DNA from: Alcanivorax sp. REN37 | GTDB lineage: Bacteria > Pseudomonadota > Gammaproteobacteria > Pseudomonadales > Alcanivoracaceae | Length of the DNA stretch: 64,000 nucleotides | Assembly (NCBI RefSeq): GCF_041102775.1 | Contig: NZ_JBGCUO010000002.1 | Coordinates: forward strand, 1 to 64,000 | Direction: 5' to 3' | Shown: one piece after another, positions 1-10,444 of the stretch | How positions within the stretch are numbered: position 1 is the first letter of the stretch | Layout: every line of letters starts with the position of its first letter | Made by a program: the position numbers and the translations under genes | The notes under the pieces: model-generated | Database searches by the model: none | Told to the model about the DNA's origin: nothing | The model's input: only the letters and a program-made list of their open reading frames with translations

Positions 1-2
1 AA

Positions 3-827
3 AAAGCGACCGCCTTGTACGGCGTGCCGACCATGTTCATTGCCGAGCTGGACCTGCTGCGCCAGCAGCAGTTCGACCTGTCGACGCTGCGCACCGGCAT
101 CATGGCCGGTGCCAACTGCCCGGTGGAGGTCATGCGCCGGGTGATCAGCGAAATGCACATGAGTGAAGTGCAGATCGCCTATGGCATGACTGAGACCAGT
201 CCGGTGTCTACCCAGACCGGCGCCGAGGACCCGTTGGACGTGCGCGTGACCACCGTCGGCCGCACCCAACCGCACCTAGAAACCAAGATCGTTGATGAGT
301 CCGGTTGCATTGTTGCACGCGGCGAAACCGGTGAGCTGTGCACCCGAGGCTACAGCGTGATGCTGGGCTACTGGGCCAATCCGGAGGCCACCGCCGCCGC
401 TATCGACGAAGCGCGCTGGATGCACACCGGCGACCTCGCCACCATGGACGATGACGGCTATGTGCGCATCGTCGGCCGCAGCAAAGACATGATCATTCGT
501 GGCGGCGAGAACGTGTACCCACGTGAGATCGAGGAATACCTGATTGCCCATCCGCAGGTGGCGGACGTGCAGGTGGTGTCGGTGTCCTGCCCGCGCTACG
601 GCGAGGAAATCGTTGCTTGGGTGATGCCGTCTGCGGACCAAGATTTCGACGAAGAAGCGGTGCGCGCCTATTGCCGCGAACGCATGGCGCACTTCAAGGT
701 GCCGCGCTACATCTTCACCATCGACGCATTCCCGATGACGGTGACTGGCAAGATCCAGAAGTTCCGTCTGCGCGAGCTGAGCGAGGAGCGCATCAACGGC
801 TCCGAGCTGTCCCGCGCGGCCATGTGA
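3..827 (+). CDS. Acyl-CoA synthetase (AMP-forming), 3' part only
   Basis: This is the C-terminal 274 residues of an adenylate-forming acid:CoA ligase. The reading frame is open from base 3, so the 5' end lies outside the window. Visible family motifs, in order, are YGMTETSP (A5), [18 protein letters not shown] (A7), [16 protein letters not shown] (A8) and the catalytic-lysine motif [15 protein letters not shown] near the C-terminus. The enzyme would activate a fatty or related carboxylic acid to its CoA thioester through an acyl-AMP. The substrate cannot be read from the sequence. It lies just upstream of the QHNDH locus on the same strand, but a strong hairpin and about 240 bp separate it from the regulator gene, so a shared role is only possible. 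Confidence 0.9.
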   Translation, partial: KATALYGVPTMFIAELDLLRQQQFDLSTLRTGIMAGANCPVEVMRRVISEMHMSEVQIAYGMTETSPVSTQTGAEDPLDVRVTTVGRTQPHLETKIVDESGCIVARGETGELCTRGYSVMLGYWANPEATAAAIDEARWMHTGDLATMDDDGYVRIVGRSKDMIIRGGENVYPREIEEYLIAHPQVADVQVVSVSCPRYGEEIVAWVMPSADQDFDEEAVRAYCRERMAHFKVPRYIFTIDAFPMTVTGKIQKFRLRELSEERINGSELSRAAM

Positions 828-832
828 GCGGC

Positions 833-864
833 GACCGGCCGGGGGCGCTGACGCGCCGCCGGTC
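833..864 (+). terminator. Hairpin after the acyl-CoA ligase gene
   Basis: A two-part stem starts 5 bases after the stop codon. Outer arms GACCGGC/GCCGGTC (833-839 and 858-864) enclose inner arms GGCGC/GCGCC with a TGAC loop. There is no T tract, so intrinsic termination is uncertain. A second, weaker hairpin, CATGCC/GGCATG at 941-954, is followed by five T residues at 957-961. I see nothing else in 828-1068. Confidence 0.4.
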
Positions 865-1068
865 GGCACGCCCGCTCCAGTTAAAGCGCTTGGCGGAACC
901 GCGCCCGAGCAGGTAGATTCGGATCAGTCACCAGTTTCGTCATGCCTCGGCATGGCTTTTTGAACGTGTTATCGCAGCGTTTCGGCGTCTGCGCACCATG
1001 ACAATAAATACCTGCACCGGATGCCCCGACGGGCTCCGTGGAATTGGCAGCGATTCCGGAGAGCAGCG

Positions 1069-2966
1069 ATGCAAATAAAAACAACGGCCGGCGATGAGCA
1101 CCGCATCATGCGGGCCCGGGAAGTGGTCCACGCCGATGGCGCGGTACCGGCAGGCAGCCTGCGCGATGCCATTCAGGCCTCGTGGCAGCGCAGCATCAAC
1201 CACGGCGTGCGCATGAACGCCGGTTGTGAAATCAATGGTGAGCGCCGCTACAGCAGCGACGACCTCTATGAAGCCAACCGCATCTTGGTGGATGCGGCGG
1301 TGCCGGTGCTGGAGCAATTGTCCGGCCACCTGCGCCAACGTCCTGAACGCAGCCTGCTGATCCTTGCCAACGCGGAAGCGCGGGTGCTGGCGATCGAAGG
1401 CCATTCCAGCACTCATCCGACGTTGCGTGATCTGGCGCCCGGCGTGTGCTGGAGCGAATGCCACCGCGGCACCAACGCCCTTGGCACCGCGCTGGTGGAG
1501 CAGAAGCCGACGCTGATCGGTTATGGCGAGCATTTCCTCGATCGGCTCAGCCCGTTCTCCTGCACCGCAGTGCCGATCCGCAAGCCGGACGGCAGTGTGC
1601 ACGGCGTCATCGACCTGACTCAGATGGGGCCGTTGCCGCAGCCGGAAGACTGGTTCTCACTGCTTAACTTGAGCGCCAATTACATTGAACGGCGGCTGTT
1701 CTCGTCCCAGTACGCTGACCATTTGGTGATTGCCTTCCACCCGCGCCAGCAGTACCTGGATTCGTCCTGGCAGGGGCTGTTGGCGTTGGATGATGACGGC
1801 CGCATCCTGGCGCTGAATGATCCCGCCTGCCAGTTGTTCGCCCAGAGCCGCGACCACCTGGTGGGCAAGCGCGCCGACCGGTTGGTGGCGGGTTACCGCG
1901 ATCTGCTCAAGAGCGTGCGGCTGGGCGGCGTTGGCACCTTTGCCACGCCGCGCGGCAGCTTCTTCTACAAGGTGCTGCATGTGCGCCCGTCGCCGCTGCA
2001 GGCACCGGTGGCGCGGCCACGGGTGGCCGACAACAGCGATGCGCGCGAGCAGCTGCAGGCGCTGGCCGGTGGCAACAGTAGCTATGCCACCCAACTGCGC
2101 ATGGCGTCGCGGGCGCTGGCCAACGGTCTGCCGATCCTGCTGCAGGGCGAAACCGGCTCCGGCAAAGAGTGGGTGGCGCGCCGCCTGCACGATGCCAGCC
2201 CGCGTGCCGACAAACCGTTCGTGGCAGTGAACTGCGCCGCGATCCCGGAAACCCTGATCGAGTCCGAGCTGTTCGGTTACCGCGATGGCGCTTTCACTGG
2301 CGCCCGCCGTGGTGGCATGGTCGGCCGGCTGCAGCAGGCCCATGGCGGCACCCTGTTCCTCGATGAGGTCGGTGACATGCCGCTGGCGCTGCAAGCGCGG
2401 TTGCTGCGCGTGCTGCAGGAGCGCCGCGTGGCGCCGCTCGGCGCCGGCGAAGAGCAGGAACTCGACATCACCCTGATCTGCGCCACTCACCGCGATCTCA
2501 AGCAGCTGGTCGGCACCGAGCAGTTCCGTGAAGACCTGTACTACCGCGTGCACGGGCTCAGTGTGATGCTGCCGCCGCTGCGCGAGCGCCATGATTTCGA
2601 TGCCCTGTGCGACACCATCATGGCCACTCATAACGACGCGCCGCCGGCGCTGGATGAGCCGCTGGCAACCTTGCTGCGTGGCTACCACTGGCCTGGCAAC
2701 CTGCGCCAGTTGGACATGGTGCTGCGCACGGCCTTGGCATTGTGGGAACCGGAAGATGGCCCGCTTGGGCTGATGCACCTGCCGGCCACCACCCGTGCCG
2801 AACTGGAGAACGACGACCAGCCGGCTCGTGGCAGCAGCATCCGTGACAGCGAACGCGCCACCATCCGCCAGGCGATGGCGGTGCACCAAGGCAATGTGTC
2901 CCGTGCCGCCAAAGCCCTCGATATCAGCCGCGCCACCCTCTACCGCAAGCTCAAACAGCTGGAATC

Positions 2967-2970
<4 letters not shown>
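1069..2970 (+). CDS. Sigma54-dependent activator (AcoR-like), likely QHNDH regulator
   Basis: A 633-residue enhancer-binding protein. The N-terminal half resembles the GAF and PAS-like sensor region of AcoR-type activators. The AAA+ domain follows, with Walker A GETGSGKE near residue 360 and the sigma54-contacting loop GAFTGA near residue 407. The C-terminus is a Fis-type helix-turn-helix ending in RATLYRKLKQLES. I chose the ATG at 1069 because GGAGAG lies five bases upstream; the in-frame ATG at 1021 lacks such a site. Its stop overlaps the qhpF start (ATGA), so the two are probably co-transcribed. Two good -24/-12 promoters, on the qhpA and aldehyde dehydrogenase genes, are its likely targets. 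Characterised QHNDH loci use an AraC-type QhpR instead, which makes this regulator unusual. Confidence 0.92.
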
Positions 2971-4665
<1,695 letters not shown>

Positions 4666-4691
<26 letters not shown>

Positions 4692-5325
4692 TACCGGCGC
4701 CCACGCCGAGCAACTGCCGGCGCTGGCCAGTTACCGCCAAGTGCAGCTGACTGATGAAGGCGTGGCGGTGATGTCCGGTGCGGCCGACCTGCGTGGACAT
4801 GGCAGCCAAATGATCGCCCGATTGCACCAAATCGCCCCGCAATTGCCCTGCCATGTGGTGCAGGTGTTTGACCACCATGGCGCCACCAGCCCATTGCAGG
4901 TGGCCACCGCCATCGACCTGCTGGTGGCGGATGGGGTGCGCGTGATCAACCTCAGTCTTGGGCTGCGTCAGGACCGGCCGCTGCTACGCCAAGCCTGCGC
5001 CGATGCGGTAGCCGCCGGCGTTGTGCTGTGTGCGGCGATGCCGATGCAGGGCGGACCGGTGTACCCGGCTGCCTATCCCGATGTCATCAGTGTCACCGGC
5101 GATGCCCGCTGCGCGCTCACCGAATGGACCTGGTTCCGAGGCCAGCCGGCTGATTTTGGTGCCGCGCCGGCGCGGGCCGGGGCGTCCTTGGCGTGCGCCA
5201 CCTTCTCGGCGCTGCTGGCGGCACAGTGGGCCGCGCATCCGCACTGGTCACCGGCACAACTGCGCGCCCACTTTGAACAACAGGCCCAGCGCAGCGGTCC
5301 CCAGCAGCGCGAGCGGCTGGCATGA
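4666..5325 (+). CDS. qhpE: Subtilisin-like protease QhpE, leader peptidase for QhpC
   Basis: A short (219-residue) S8-family serine protease without signal peptide, so cytoplasmic. The triad is visible as D9 in GLIDTG, H45 in LRGHGSQM and S174 in GASLACA. In the family it removes the 28-residue leader of the gamma subunit after cross-linking. The region that normally carries the oxyanion Asn (AAGN in most subtilases) reads LCAAMPMQGG here, with no Asn. I chose the ATG at 4666 because AAGGAG lies seven bases upstream. It lies between qhpF and qhpG with overlaps on both sides, so translational coupling is likely. Confidence 0.88.
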
Positions 5326-6644
5326 GCGGCGGCTTCTCGCGGCCGCTGGCGGCCCATGGGGAGTGCATCGCCGTGCTTGGCGCTGGCCCGGCCGGGGTGA
5401 TGGCGGCACTGGGTTTGCATCGGCTTGGTTATCCGGTGCAAGTCATCAGCCAGTGGCGCCGGTTCGATGCCATCGAAGGGGTTTCCGCCCGGGTGATGCA
5501 GGCGCTGGCGCAGCAGGGGCTGACCCACACGCTGTCGATGGCAGTGCCGGCGGCCGAACGCGAGGTGCATTGGGGCGAGGCCCCGGTGGTGCGCAACCGC
5601 GAATTCCTCATTGATCGTCCCCAATTCGATGCTGCATTACGGGCTGATTTAGCCGCCGGCAGCGTGCCGCTACGGGAGGCGCGGGTGCGCCAATTGCACC
5701 GATTGGACGCCGGCTGGGACATCGAGCTGGACGACGGCAGTCGGATTGCCGCCAGTCGTATAGTAGACGCCCGTGGCCGCCAAGCGCCGCAGTCTGGCGC
5801 GGCCCAGCGCGGCCCGGAAACGGTCAGTTTGCTGTGCCGCTGGCGTGCCACGCCGGGCGCTGCTGCCAGCGCGGTGGAGCGCCGCGACGACGGCTGGACC
5901 TGGTTGGCGCGGCTGCCGGATGGCACCTGCTATTGGCAATGGGTCACCGGCGCCCAGTTGCCGGGGCGGGCGGAGCTGCCAGCGTGGTGTGCCGCGGCAC
6001 GCCAAGCGTCGGCGTTAGCGCGGCGGTTCTTCCCCGAAGATCCCGGCGCGGCGGTGACGGTGCATGCCCGCAGCAGTACCTCGACGCTCAGTGAAGAGGG
6101 TTTCGACGGCCGCCTGCTGCGGGTCGGTGATGCTGCCATGGCGGTGGACCCGTTGTCTGGCAACGGTATTTTCCAGTCATTGTCCTCGGCGCTGCAGGCG
6201 CCGGCGGTGTTACACACGCTGATCCGTGACCCAAGCCGTGAGGCGCTGGCGCTGGATTTTCATCGTGAGCGGGTACGTCACCTGTTTCTGCGCTTTGCCC
6301 GCATGGGCCGCGATTTCTACCGTCAGGCGCCGGCGGTGGGCAGCTTCTGGCCGCCGCGTCAGCAGTGGCCGGACGAGGCGCCGCTGCACTACGATCCGGA
6401 CCCGTCGCAGCTGCGGGTAGCGGAGCGCCCGGTCCTGGAACACGGTGAAGTGGTGGCGCGGCAGGTGGTGGTGACGGCGGATCAGCCGCTGGGCGTCTGG
6501 CACGTGGACGGTGTCGCGTTGGCGCCGCTGGTGGCGGCCTTGCCACAGCAGTCACTGCGTCAGGTGTTGACCGAGCAGGTGCCGCAGGCGTCTTGGCAGG
6601 CGGTGGGGCAGTGGTTCTTGAGCCAGGGCGTGCCGCTGGACTGA
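5322..6644 (+). CDS. qhpG: FAD-dependent monooxygenase QhpG (CTQ biogenesis)
   Basis: A 440-residue flavoprotein with the FAD-binding Rossmann motif VLGAGPAGVMAALGL near residues 18-32 and a later LRVGDAAMAVDPLSGNG motif of tryptophan-halogenase/hydroxylase-like monooxygenases. In characterised loci QhpG dihydroxylates the tryptophan of QhpC that becomes cysteine tryptophylquinone. The ATG overlaps the qhpE stop (ATGA). It is the last gene of the block and converges on the aldehyde dehydrogenase gene across about 200 bp. By sequence alone it is a generic FAD monooxygenase; the three flanking qhp genes give the specific name. Confidence 0.87.
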   Translation: MSGGFSRPLAAHGECIAVLGAGPAGVMAALGLHRLGYPVQVISQWRRFDAIEGVSARVMQALAQQGLTHTLSMAVPAAEREVHWGEAPVVRNREFLIDRPQFDAALRADLAAGSVPLREARVRQLHRLDAGWDIELDDGSRIAASRIVDARGRQAPQSGAAQRGPETVSLLCRWRATPGAAASAVERRDDGWTWLARLPDGTCYWQWVTGAQLPGRAELPAWCAAARQASALARRFFPEDPGAAVTVHARSSTSTLSEEGFDGRLLRVGDAAMAVDPLSGNGIFQSLSSALQAPAVLHTLIRDPSREALALDFHRERVRHLFLRFARMGRDFYRQAPAVGSFWPPRQQWPDEAPLHYDPDPSQLRVAERPVLEHGEVVARQVVVTADQPLGVWHVDGVALAPLVAALPQQSLRQVLTEQVPQASWQAVGQWFLSQGVPLD

Positions 6645-6752
6645 GGCCGTCGATCACGTTGTAGACAATCATCGCCGGGGTGCCCGGCAACCCTTCTTGT
6701 GTGTCTCATTGCGTGACAGCACGCGGCGGCGCTGTGCCTGGGCGGCGGGCAG

Positions 6753-6776
6753 AAAAAAGCCCGCAGAGGAGCGGGC
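6753..6776 (-). terminator. Intrinsic terminator of the aldehyde dehydrogenase gene
   Basis: Read on the minus strand this is GCCCGC, loop TCCTCT, GCGGGC, then TTTTTT. It starts about 70 bp after the aldehyde dehydrogenase stop. No comparable terminator is visible for qhpG in the same 203-bp convergent gap. Confidence 0.85.
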
Positions 6777-6847
6777 ATCAATGGGCAGAAAAAGCAGCGG
6801 GGACCCAAAACGGAGAGAGAACCGGCCCCCGCCGGCTGCGTTACCCG

Positions 6848-8338
6848 TTACAGATTGATCAGCACAGATTTCAGTTCGGTGTAGTGCTCGATGGCGTCTT
6901 GGCCCATCTCGCGACCGACGCCGCTCATTTTGTAGCCGCCAAACGGCAGCGACGGATCCAGCGCGCTGTGGCAGTTGACCCACACTGAGCCGGACTTAAT
7001 GCGCGGAATCATGCGGTGCACTTTGCCCAGATCGTTGGACCAGATGCTGGCGCCAAGGCCGAACGGGCTGTCGTTGGCCATGCGGATCACTTCGTCGATG
7101 TCGTCGAACGGTTGCGCCACCAGCACTGGGCCGAAGATTTCTTCTTGCACCAGCGGGCAGGCTTGGTCGACGTCGGTGATGACGGTGGGCTGCACAAAGT
7201 AACCGGGGCCGAACTGCTCACCGCCGCAGGCAATGGTGGCGCCCATTTCCTGGCCCATTTCGATGTAGCGGAACACCCGCGCCTGCTGCTTGGCAGACAC
7301 CAGCGGGCCCATGTCGACGCTGGCGTCGAGGCCGCTGCCCAGCTTCATGCTGTTAGCGATGCCGGAGATGTCGGCGATCACACGGTCGAAGTGCTTGCGG
7401 TGCACGTACAGGCGCGAACCGGCACAGCACACCTGGCCGTGGTTGAAGAAGATGGCGTTGGCGGCACCGGCGGCGGCGGTTTCCAGGTTGGCGTCTTCCA
7501 GCACGATGGTCGGGGATTTGCCGCCCAGCTCCAGTGTCACGCGGGTCATGTTGTCCATCGCCGCTTTGCCGATCAGCTTGCCGATTTCGGTGGAGCCGGT
7601 GAAGGTCAGTTTGTCCACCAACGGGTGGGCAGACAGCGCTGCGCCGGCAACGGCGCCAGAACCCGTCACCACGTTGAAGACACCGGCCGGGAAGCCAGCT
7701 TCCAGCATCAGTTCGCCCAACTTCATCGCTGACAGCGGGGTCTCATCGGCCGGTTTGATCACCATGGTGCAGCCAGTGGCCAGCGCCGGGGCCAGCTTCC
7801 AGCACGCCAGCAGCAGCGGGAAGTTCCACGCCACAATGGCGCCGACCACGCCCACCGCTTCGCGGGACACATAGCCGTGGAACTGCGCATCCGGCATCAA
7901 CGGCAGTGACGGGCTCACCGTCAGGCCGTGAATCTTAGTGGCCCAGCCGGCCATGTAGCGGATGTAGTCGATGCACAGCTGCACGTCCATGATGCGCGCG
8001 ATGTGGGCGCTCTTGCCGTTGTTCATGCATTCGATTTCGGCCAGCAGCTGACCGTCGCGTTCCATCAGGTCGGCGAGCTTGAGCATCAGGTTCTGGCGCT
8101 CACGGGGGCGCATGCGGCTCCACTCGGAGTCGTCGAAGGTCGCCCGCGCCATGCGCACTGCCCGCTCCACGTCCTGCGCGTCGCCCGCCGGCACCTGGGT
8201 CAGCACGTCGCCCGTGGCCGGGTTGTGCAGCGCCATGGTCTGGCCGCTTTGCGCGTCGCACCATTGATCGCCGATCAGCATTTTGTGTGCGCGCTGCAGG
8301 AACGCCTGGGTGGCGGGGTGCAAAGAAAGGTCGGACAT
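6848..8338 (-). CDS. NAD(P)-dependent aldehyde dehydrogenase
   Basis: A 496-residue aldehyde dehydrogenase of normal family length. It carries the cofactor and active-site motifs VVGAIVAWNFPLLLACWK, LTFTGSTEIGK, VTLELGGKSP (general-base Glu) and GQVCCAGSRLYV (catalytic Cys). It resembles the phenylacetaldehyde dehydrogenase group, but the substrate is not certain. The start at 8338 has AGAAG upstream; a longer reading frame to 8578 would run through the promoter and has no support. It is transcribed divergently from qhpA behind its own -24/-12 promoter, so it probably oxidises the aldehyde released by the amine dehydrogenase to the acid. Confidence 0.93.
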   Translation of the reverse strand: MSDLSLHPATQAFLQRAHKMLIGDQWCDAQSGQTMALHNPATGDVLTQVPAGDAQDVERAVRMARATFDDSEWSRMRPRERQNLMLKLADLMERDGQLLAEIECMNNGKSAHIARIMDVQLCIDYIRYMAGWATKIHGLTVSPSLPLMPDAQFHGYVSREAVGVVGAIVAWNFPLLLACWKLAPALATGCTMVIKPADETPLSAMKLGELMLEAGFPAGVFNVVTGSGAVAGAALSAHPLVDKLTFTGSTEIGKLIGKAAMDNMTRVTLELGGKSPTIVLEDANLETAAAGAANAIFFNHGQVCCAGSRLYVHRKHFDRVIADISGIANSMKLGSGLDASVDMGPLVSAKQQARVFRYIEMGQEMGATIACGGEQFGPGYFVQPTVITDVDQACPLVQEEIFGPVLVAQPFDDIDEVIRMANDSPFGLGASIWSNDLGKVHRMIPRIKSGSVWVNCHSALDPSLPFGGYKMSGVGREMGQDAIEHYTELKSVLINL

Positions 8339-8390
8339 GATTCTTCTCGCTCTTTGTTTTTTGGAATAGGGAGAGTCACGGCCTAGCTGT

Positions 8391-8406
8391 AGCAACCCCT
8401 GTGCCA
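8391..8406 (-). promoter_or_regulatory. Sigma54 (-24/-12) promoter of the aldehyde dehydrogenase gene
   Basis: The minus strand reads TGGCACAGGGGTTGCT, differing from the consensus TGGCACG-N4-TTGCW at one base. The invariant GG and GC are correctly spaced. It ends about 50 bp before the start codon at 8338. Confidence 0.88.
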
Positions 8407-8414
8407 GCTTTGTA

Positions 8415-8428
8415 CTTTCGGCCGAAAG
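8415..8428. promoter_or_regulatory. Perfect 14-bp palindrome near the aldehyde dehydrogenase promoter
   Basis: CTTTCGGCCGAAAG is a perfect palindrome, nine bases behind the -24 element of the minus-strand promoter. It could be a repressor or activator site. It has no second copy in the gap, so its role is unknown. Confidence 0.4.
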
Positions 8429-8485
8429 CCGCGCATCGCGGCACTTGTCGCTGGACAGCCGGAAAAAATACCGGGCGGTATGTAG

Positions 8486-8497
8486 CAATCTGAAACA
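8486..8497 (-). promoter_or_regulatory. Candidate activator site serving the aldehyde dehydrogenase promoter
   Basis: The minus strand reads TGTTTCAGATTG. The same 12-mer with one difference occurs on the plus strand at 8561. This copy lies about 80 bp behind the -24 GG of the minus-strand sigma54 promoter, a usual distance for an enhancer site. Binding by the regulator at 1069-2970 is an inference. Confidence 0.55.
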
Positions 8498-8560
8498 GCG
8501 GTGAGAAAGGCGGTGGACAGCGCTGCCGCCAGCAACCGCCGGGGGCGACGTGAGACTGGG

Positions 8561-8572
8561 TGTTTCGGATTG
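8561..8572 (+). promoter_or_regulatory. Candidate activator site serving the qhpA promoter
   Basis: TGTTTCGGATTG is an inverted near-copy (11 of 12 bases) of the element at 8486-8497. It lies about 90 bp behind the -24 GG of the qhpA promoter on the same strand, mirroring the arrangement on the other side. Confidence 0.55.
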
Positions 8573-8619
8573 AGCCATTTGAGCGCCGAAAAACCACTTT
8601 CGATTCGGCTTTGTTTAGG

Positions 8620-8632
8620 TAACTAATTGATT
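8620..8632 (-). promoter_or_regulatory. IHF binding site
   Basis: The minus strand reads AATCAATTAGTTA, which matches the IHF consensus WATCAANNNNTTR at every position. It lies in AT-rich DNA between the candidate enhancer at 8561 and the sigma54 promoter at 8663, where a bend would bring activator and polymerase together. Confidence 0.75.
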
Positions 8633-8662
8633 TTAAAAGCATGTGTGGCGGAATTTTAACAC

Positions 8663-8678
8663 TGGCACGGGTTTCGCA
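8663..8678 (+). promoter_or_regulatory. Sigma54 (-24/-12) promoter of the qhpADCB operon
   Basis: TGGCACGGGTTTCGCA matches TGGCACG-N4-TTGCW except for one base (TCGCA), with GG and GC in register. Transcription would start near 8690, leaving a leader of about 110 bases before the qhpA ATG. With the opposing promoter at 8391-8406 it makes a divergent sigma54 unit. Confidence 0.85.
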
Positions 8679-8797
8679 TTGTCGACAACGAATCGCTCGC
8701 TAGCAGTGTGGCGAGCACTCCGCAGACCGGCCCGCTGACCCAGGCCCCTGCGGCGACGAATAACAAACAAGACACAGCGCAAAGAGGTCCGACATTC

Positions 8798-10390
8798 ATG
8801 AACAACATCACGCAGCGCTTCTTCAACCGATGCTTGGCGGCCACTGCGGCAGCTGTGCTCGGTCTCTTTGGTGTTGCCGCCCAGGCTGCGCCTGCCAACC
8901 CCGAAACCCTGATCCGCCAGAATTGCGTCGGCTGTCACCAGCCGGAAGGCGAAAACAGCTGGAGCCGCATCAGCCACCAGCGCAAGACCCCGGAAGGCTG
9001 GTTGATGACCATCGCGCGCATGCAAAGCGCCCATGGTCTGCGCATCTCTGACGAAGACCGCCGCACGCTGGTGAAGTACCTGGCTGACCGCCAGGGCATG
9101 GCACCGGAAGAAACCGCTGACGTGCGCTACGCACTGGAGCGCCGCCTGAACGATTACGAGCCGCTGAAAGACGACGAGCACATTGGCGACATGTGTGCCC
9201 GTTGCCACTCCGGCGCGCGCGTGGTGATGCAGGGCCGCGACGAGAAGGAGTGGGAGCACCTGATCCACACCCACCTCGGCCTGTGGGCATCGCTTGAATA
9301 CCAAGCGCTGTCCCGTGACCGCGACTGGCTGCCGATCGCTCTCAACGAAACCCTGCCGCACTTGGCGCAGCGTCTGCCGTTCCAGACCGCGGCCTGGGAT
9401 CAGTGGATGAAAGCGCGTCCGGCTGCAGACCAGTTCAACGGCCGTTGGTCGTTCGCTGGGCACTACACCGGCGCCGGCGACATCTCCGGCACCATGACCG
9501 TTGAGCACACCGGCAACGACCTGTTCCGCGTGGTGGTCGATGGCCGCTACGACAACGGTCGTGCGTTCCGCGGTGAAGGCCAAGGCATTCTCTACAACGG
9601 CCACGAATGGCGCGCCAACGTCACCATCGATGACGTGGTCATGCGTCAGGTGCTGGTGGCCACGCCGGAAGGCATGACCGGCCGCATGTTCGAGCGCGAC
9701 CGTGATGAACGCGGCCTCGACTTCGCCGCCGCCCGCGACAACCAGCGCACCTTGCTGGCGGTGTTCCCGGAGTACATCAAAGCCGGCGCCGAACAGGAGC
9801 TGACCATCGTGGGTGCCGGCATGAACGGCCGCCCGAACCTGGGTCGCCACATCCGCGTGCTGGATGTGATCGAGCAAACCCCGGAGCGCGTGCGCGTGCG
9901 GGTGCGTGCTGACGACAAAGTCGCCATCGGTCCGCGTGACATCAAAGTGGGCCGCGCCAGCGGTGCCAGCGTTGCCGTCTACCGTGACATTCAGTCTGTG
10001 CGCGTGGTGCCGGAATACGCAGTGGCCCGCATCGGCGGCAACGGCAGCCCCACCGAGAAAGTGGAAGGCCGCTTCGACGCCGAGGCCTGGGCGGTGGCTG
10101 CTGACGGCTCCGAGTTCCGCGTCGGTGTGATGCCGGCGACCTGGAGCGTGGCGCCGTTCGACGAAGCCGCTGCCAAGCTGGAAGACGTGAAGTTTGCCGG
10201 CCGCCTGAATGCCCAAACTGGCGTGTTCGACCCGGCGGTAGCCGGCCCGAACCCGGAGCGTCCGATGATGGCCAACAACGTCGGCAACCTGAGCATCACG
10301 GCCCGTGTGAAAGACGGTGAGCGCGAAGTGAGCGGCGACGGCCAACTGATCGTCTCGGTACAGCGCTGGGTAATCCCGCCGATTCCGTGA
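8798..10390 (+). CDS. qhpA: Quinohemoprotein amine dehydrogenase, alpha subunit (dihaem)
   Basis: A 530-residue periplasmic subunit. A Sec signal peptide ends near AQA (residues 28-30). Two c-type haem motifs follow, CVGCH at residues 43-47 and CARCH at 133-137, and the rest is beta-rich as in the known alpha subunit. It takes electrons from the CTQ cofactor of the gamma subunit and passes them to periplasmic acceptors during oxidative deamination of primary amines. I chose the ATG at 8798 because AGAGG precedes it and the signal peptide begins there; an in-frame upstream start at 8708 would ruin the signal peptide. It is the first gene of the operon behind the sigma54 promoter. Confidence 0.95.
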   Translation: MNNITQRFFNRCLAATAAAVLGLFGVAAQAAPANPETLIRQNCVGCHQPEGENSWSRISHQRKTPEGWLMTIARMQSAHGLRISDEDRRTLVKYLADRQGMAPEETADVRYALERRLNDYEPLKDDEHIGDMCARCHSGARVVMQGRDEKEWEHLIHTHLGLWASLEYQALSRDRDWLPIALNETLPHLAQRLPFQTAAWDQWMKARPAADQFNGRWSFAGHYTGAGDISGTMTVEHTGNDLFRVVVDGRYDNGRAFRGEGQGILYNGHEWRANVTIDDVVMRQVLVATPEGMTGRMFERDRDERGLDFAAARDNQRTLLAVFPEYIKAGAEQELTIVGAGMNGRPNLGRHIRVLDVIEQTPERVRVRVRADDKVAIGPRDIKVGRASGASVAVYRDIQSVRVVPEYAVARIGGNGSPTEKVEGRFDAEAWAVAADGSEFRVGVMPATWSVAPFDEAAAKLEDVKFAGRLNAQTGVFDPAVAGPNPERPMMANNVGNLSITARVKDGEREVSGDGQLIVSVQRWVIPPIP

Positions 10391-10444
10391 CCGTTGCTTC
10401 AAGCGTGAGTGAATAATCACAACAAACATCACTACGAGGCTGAT

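Noticed and set aside
881-1084. Short frames in the gap before the sigma54 regulator
   Set aside because: They have no ribosome site or family pattern and overlap hairpins and the regulator start.
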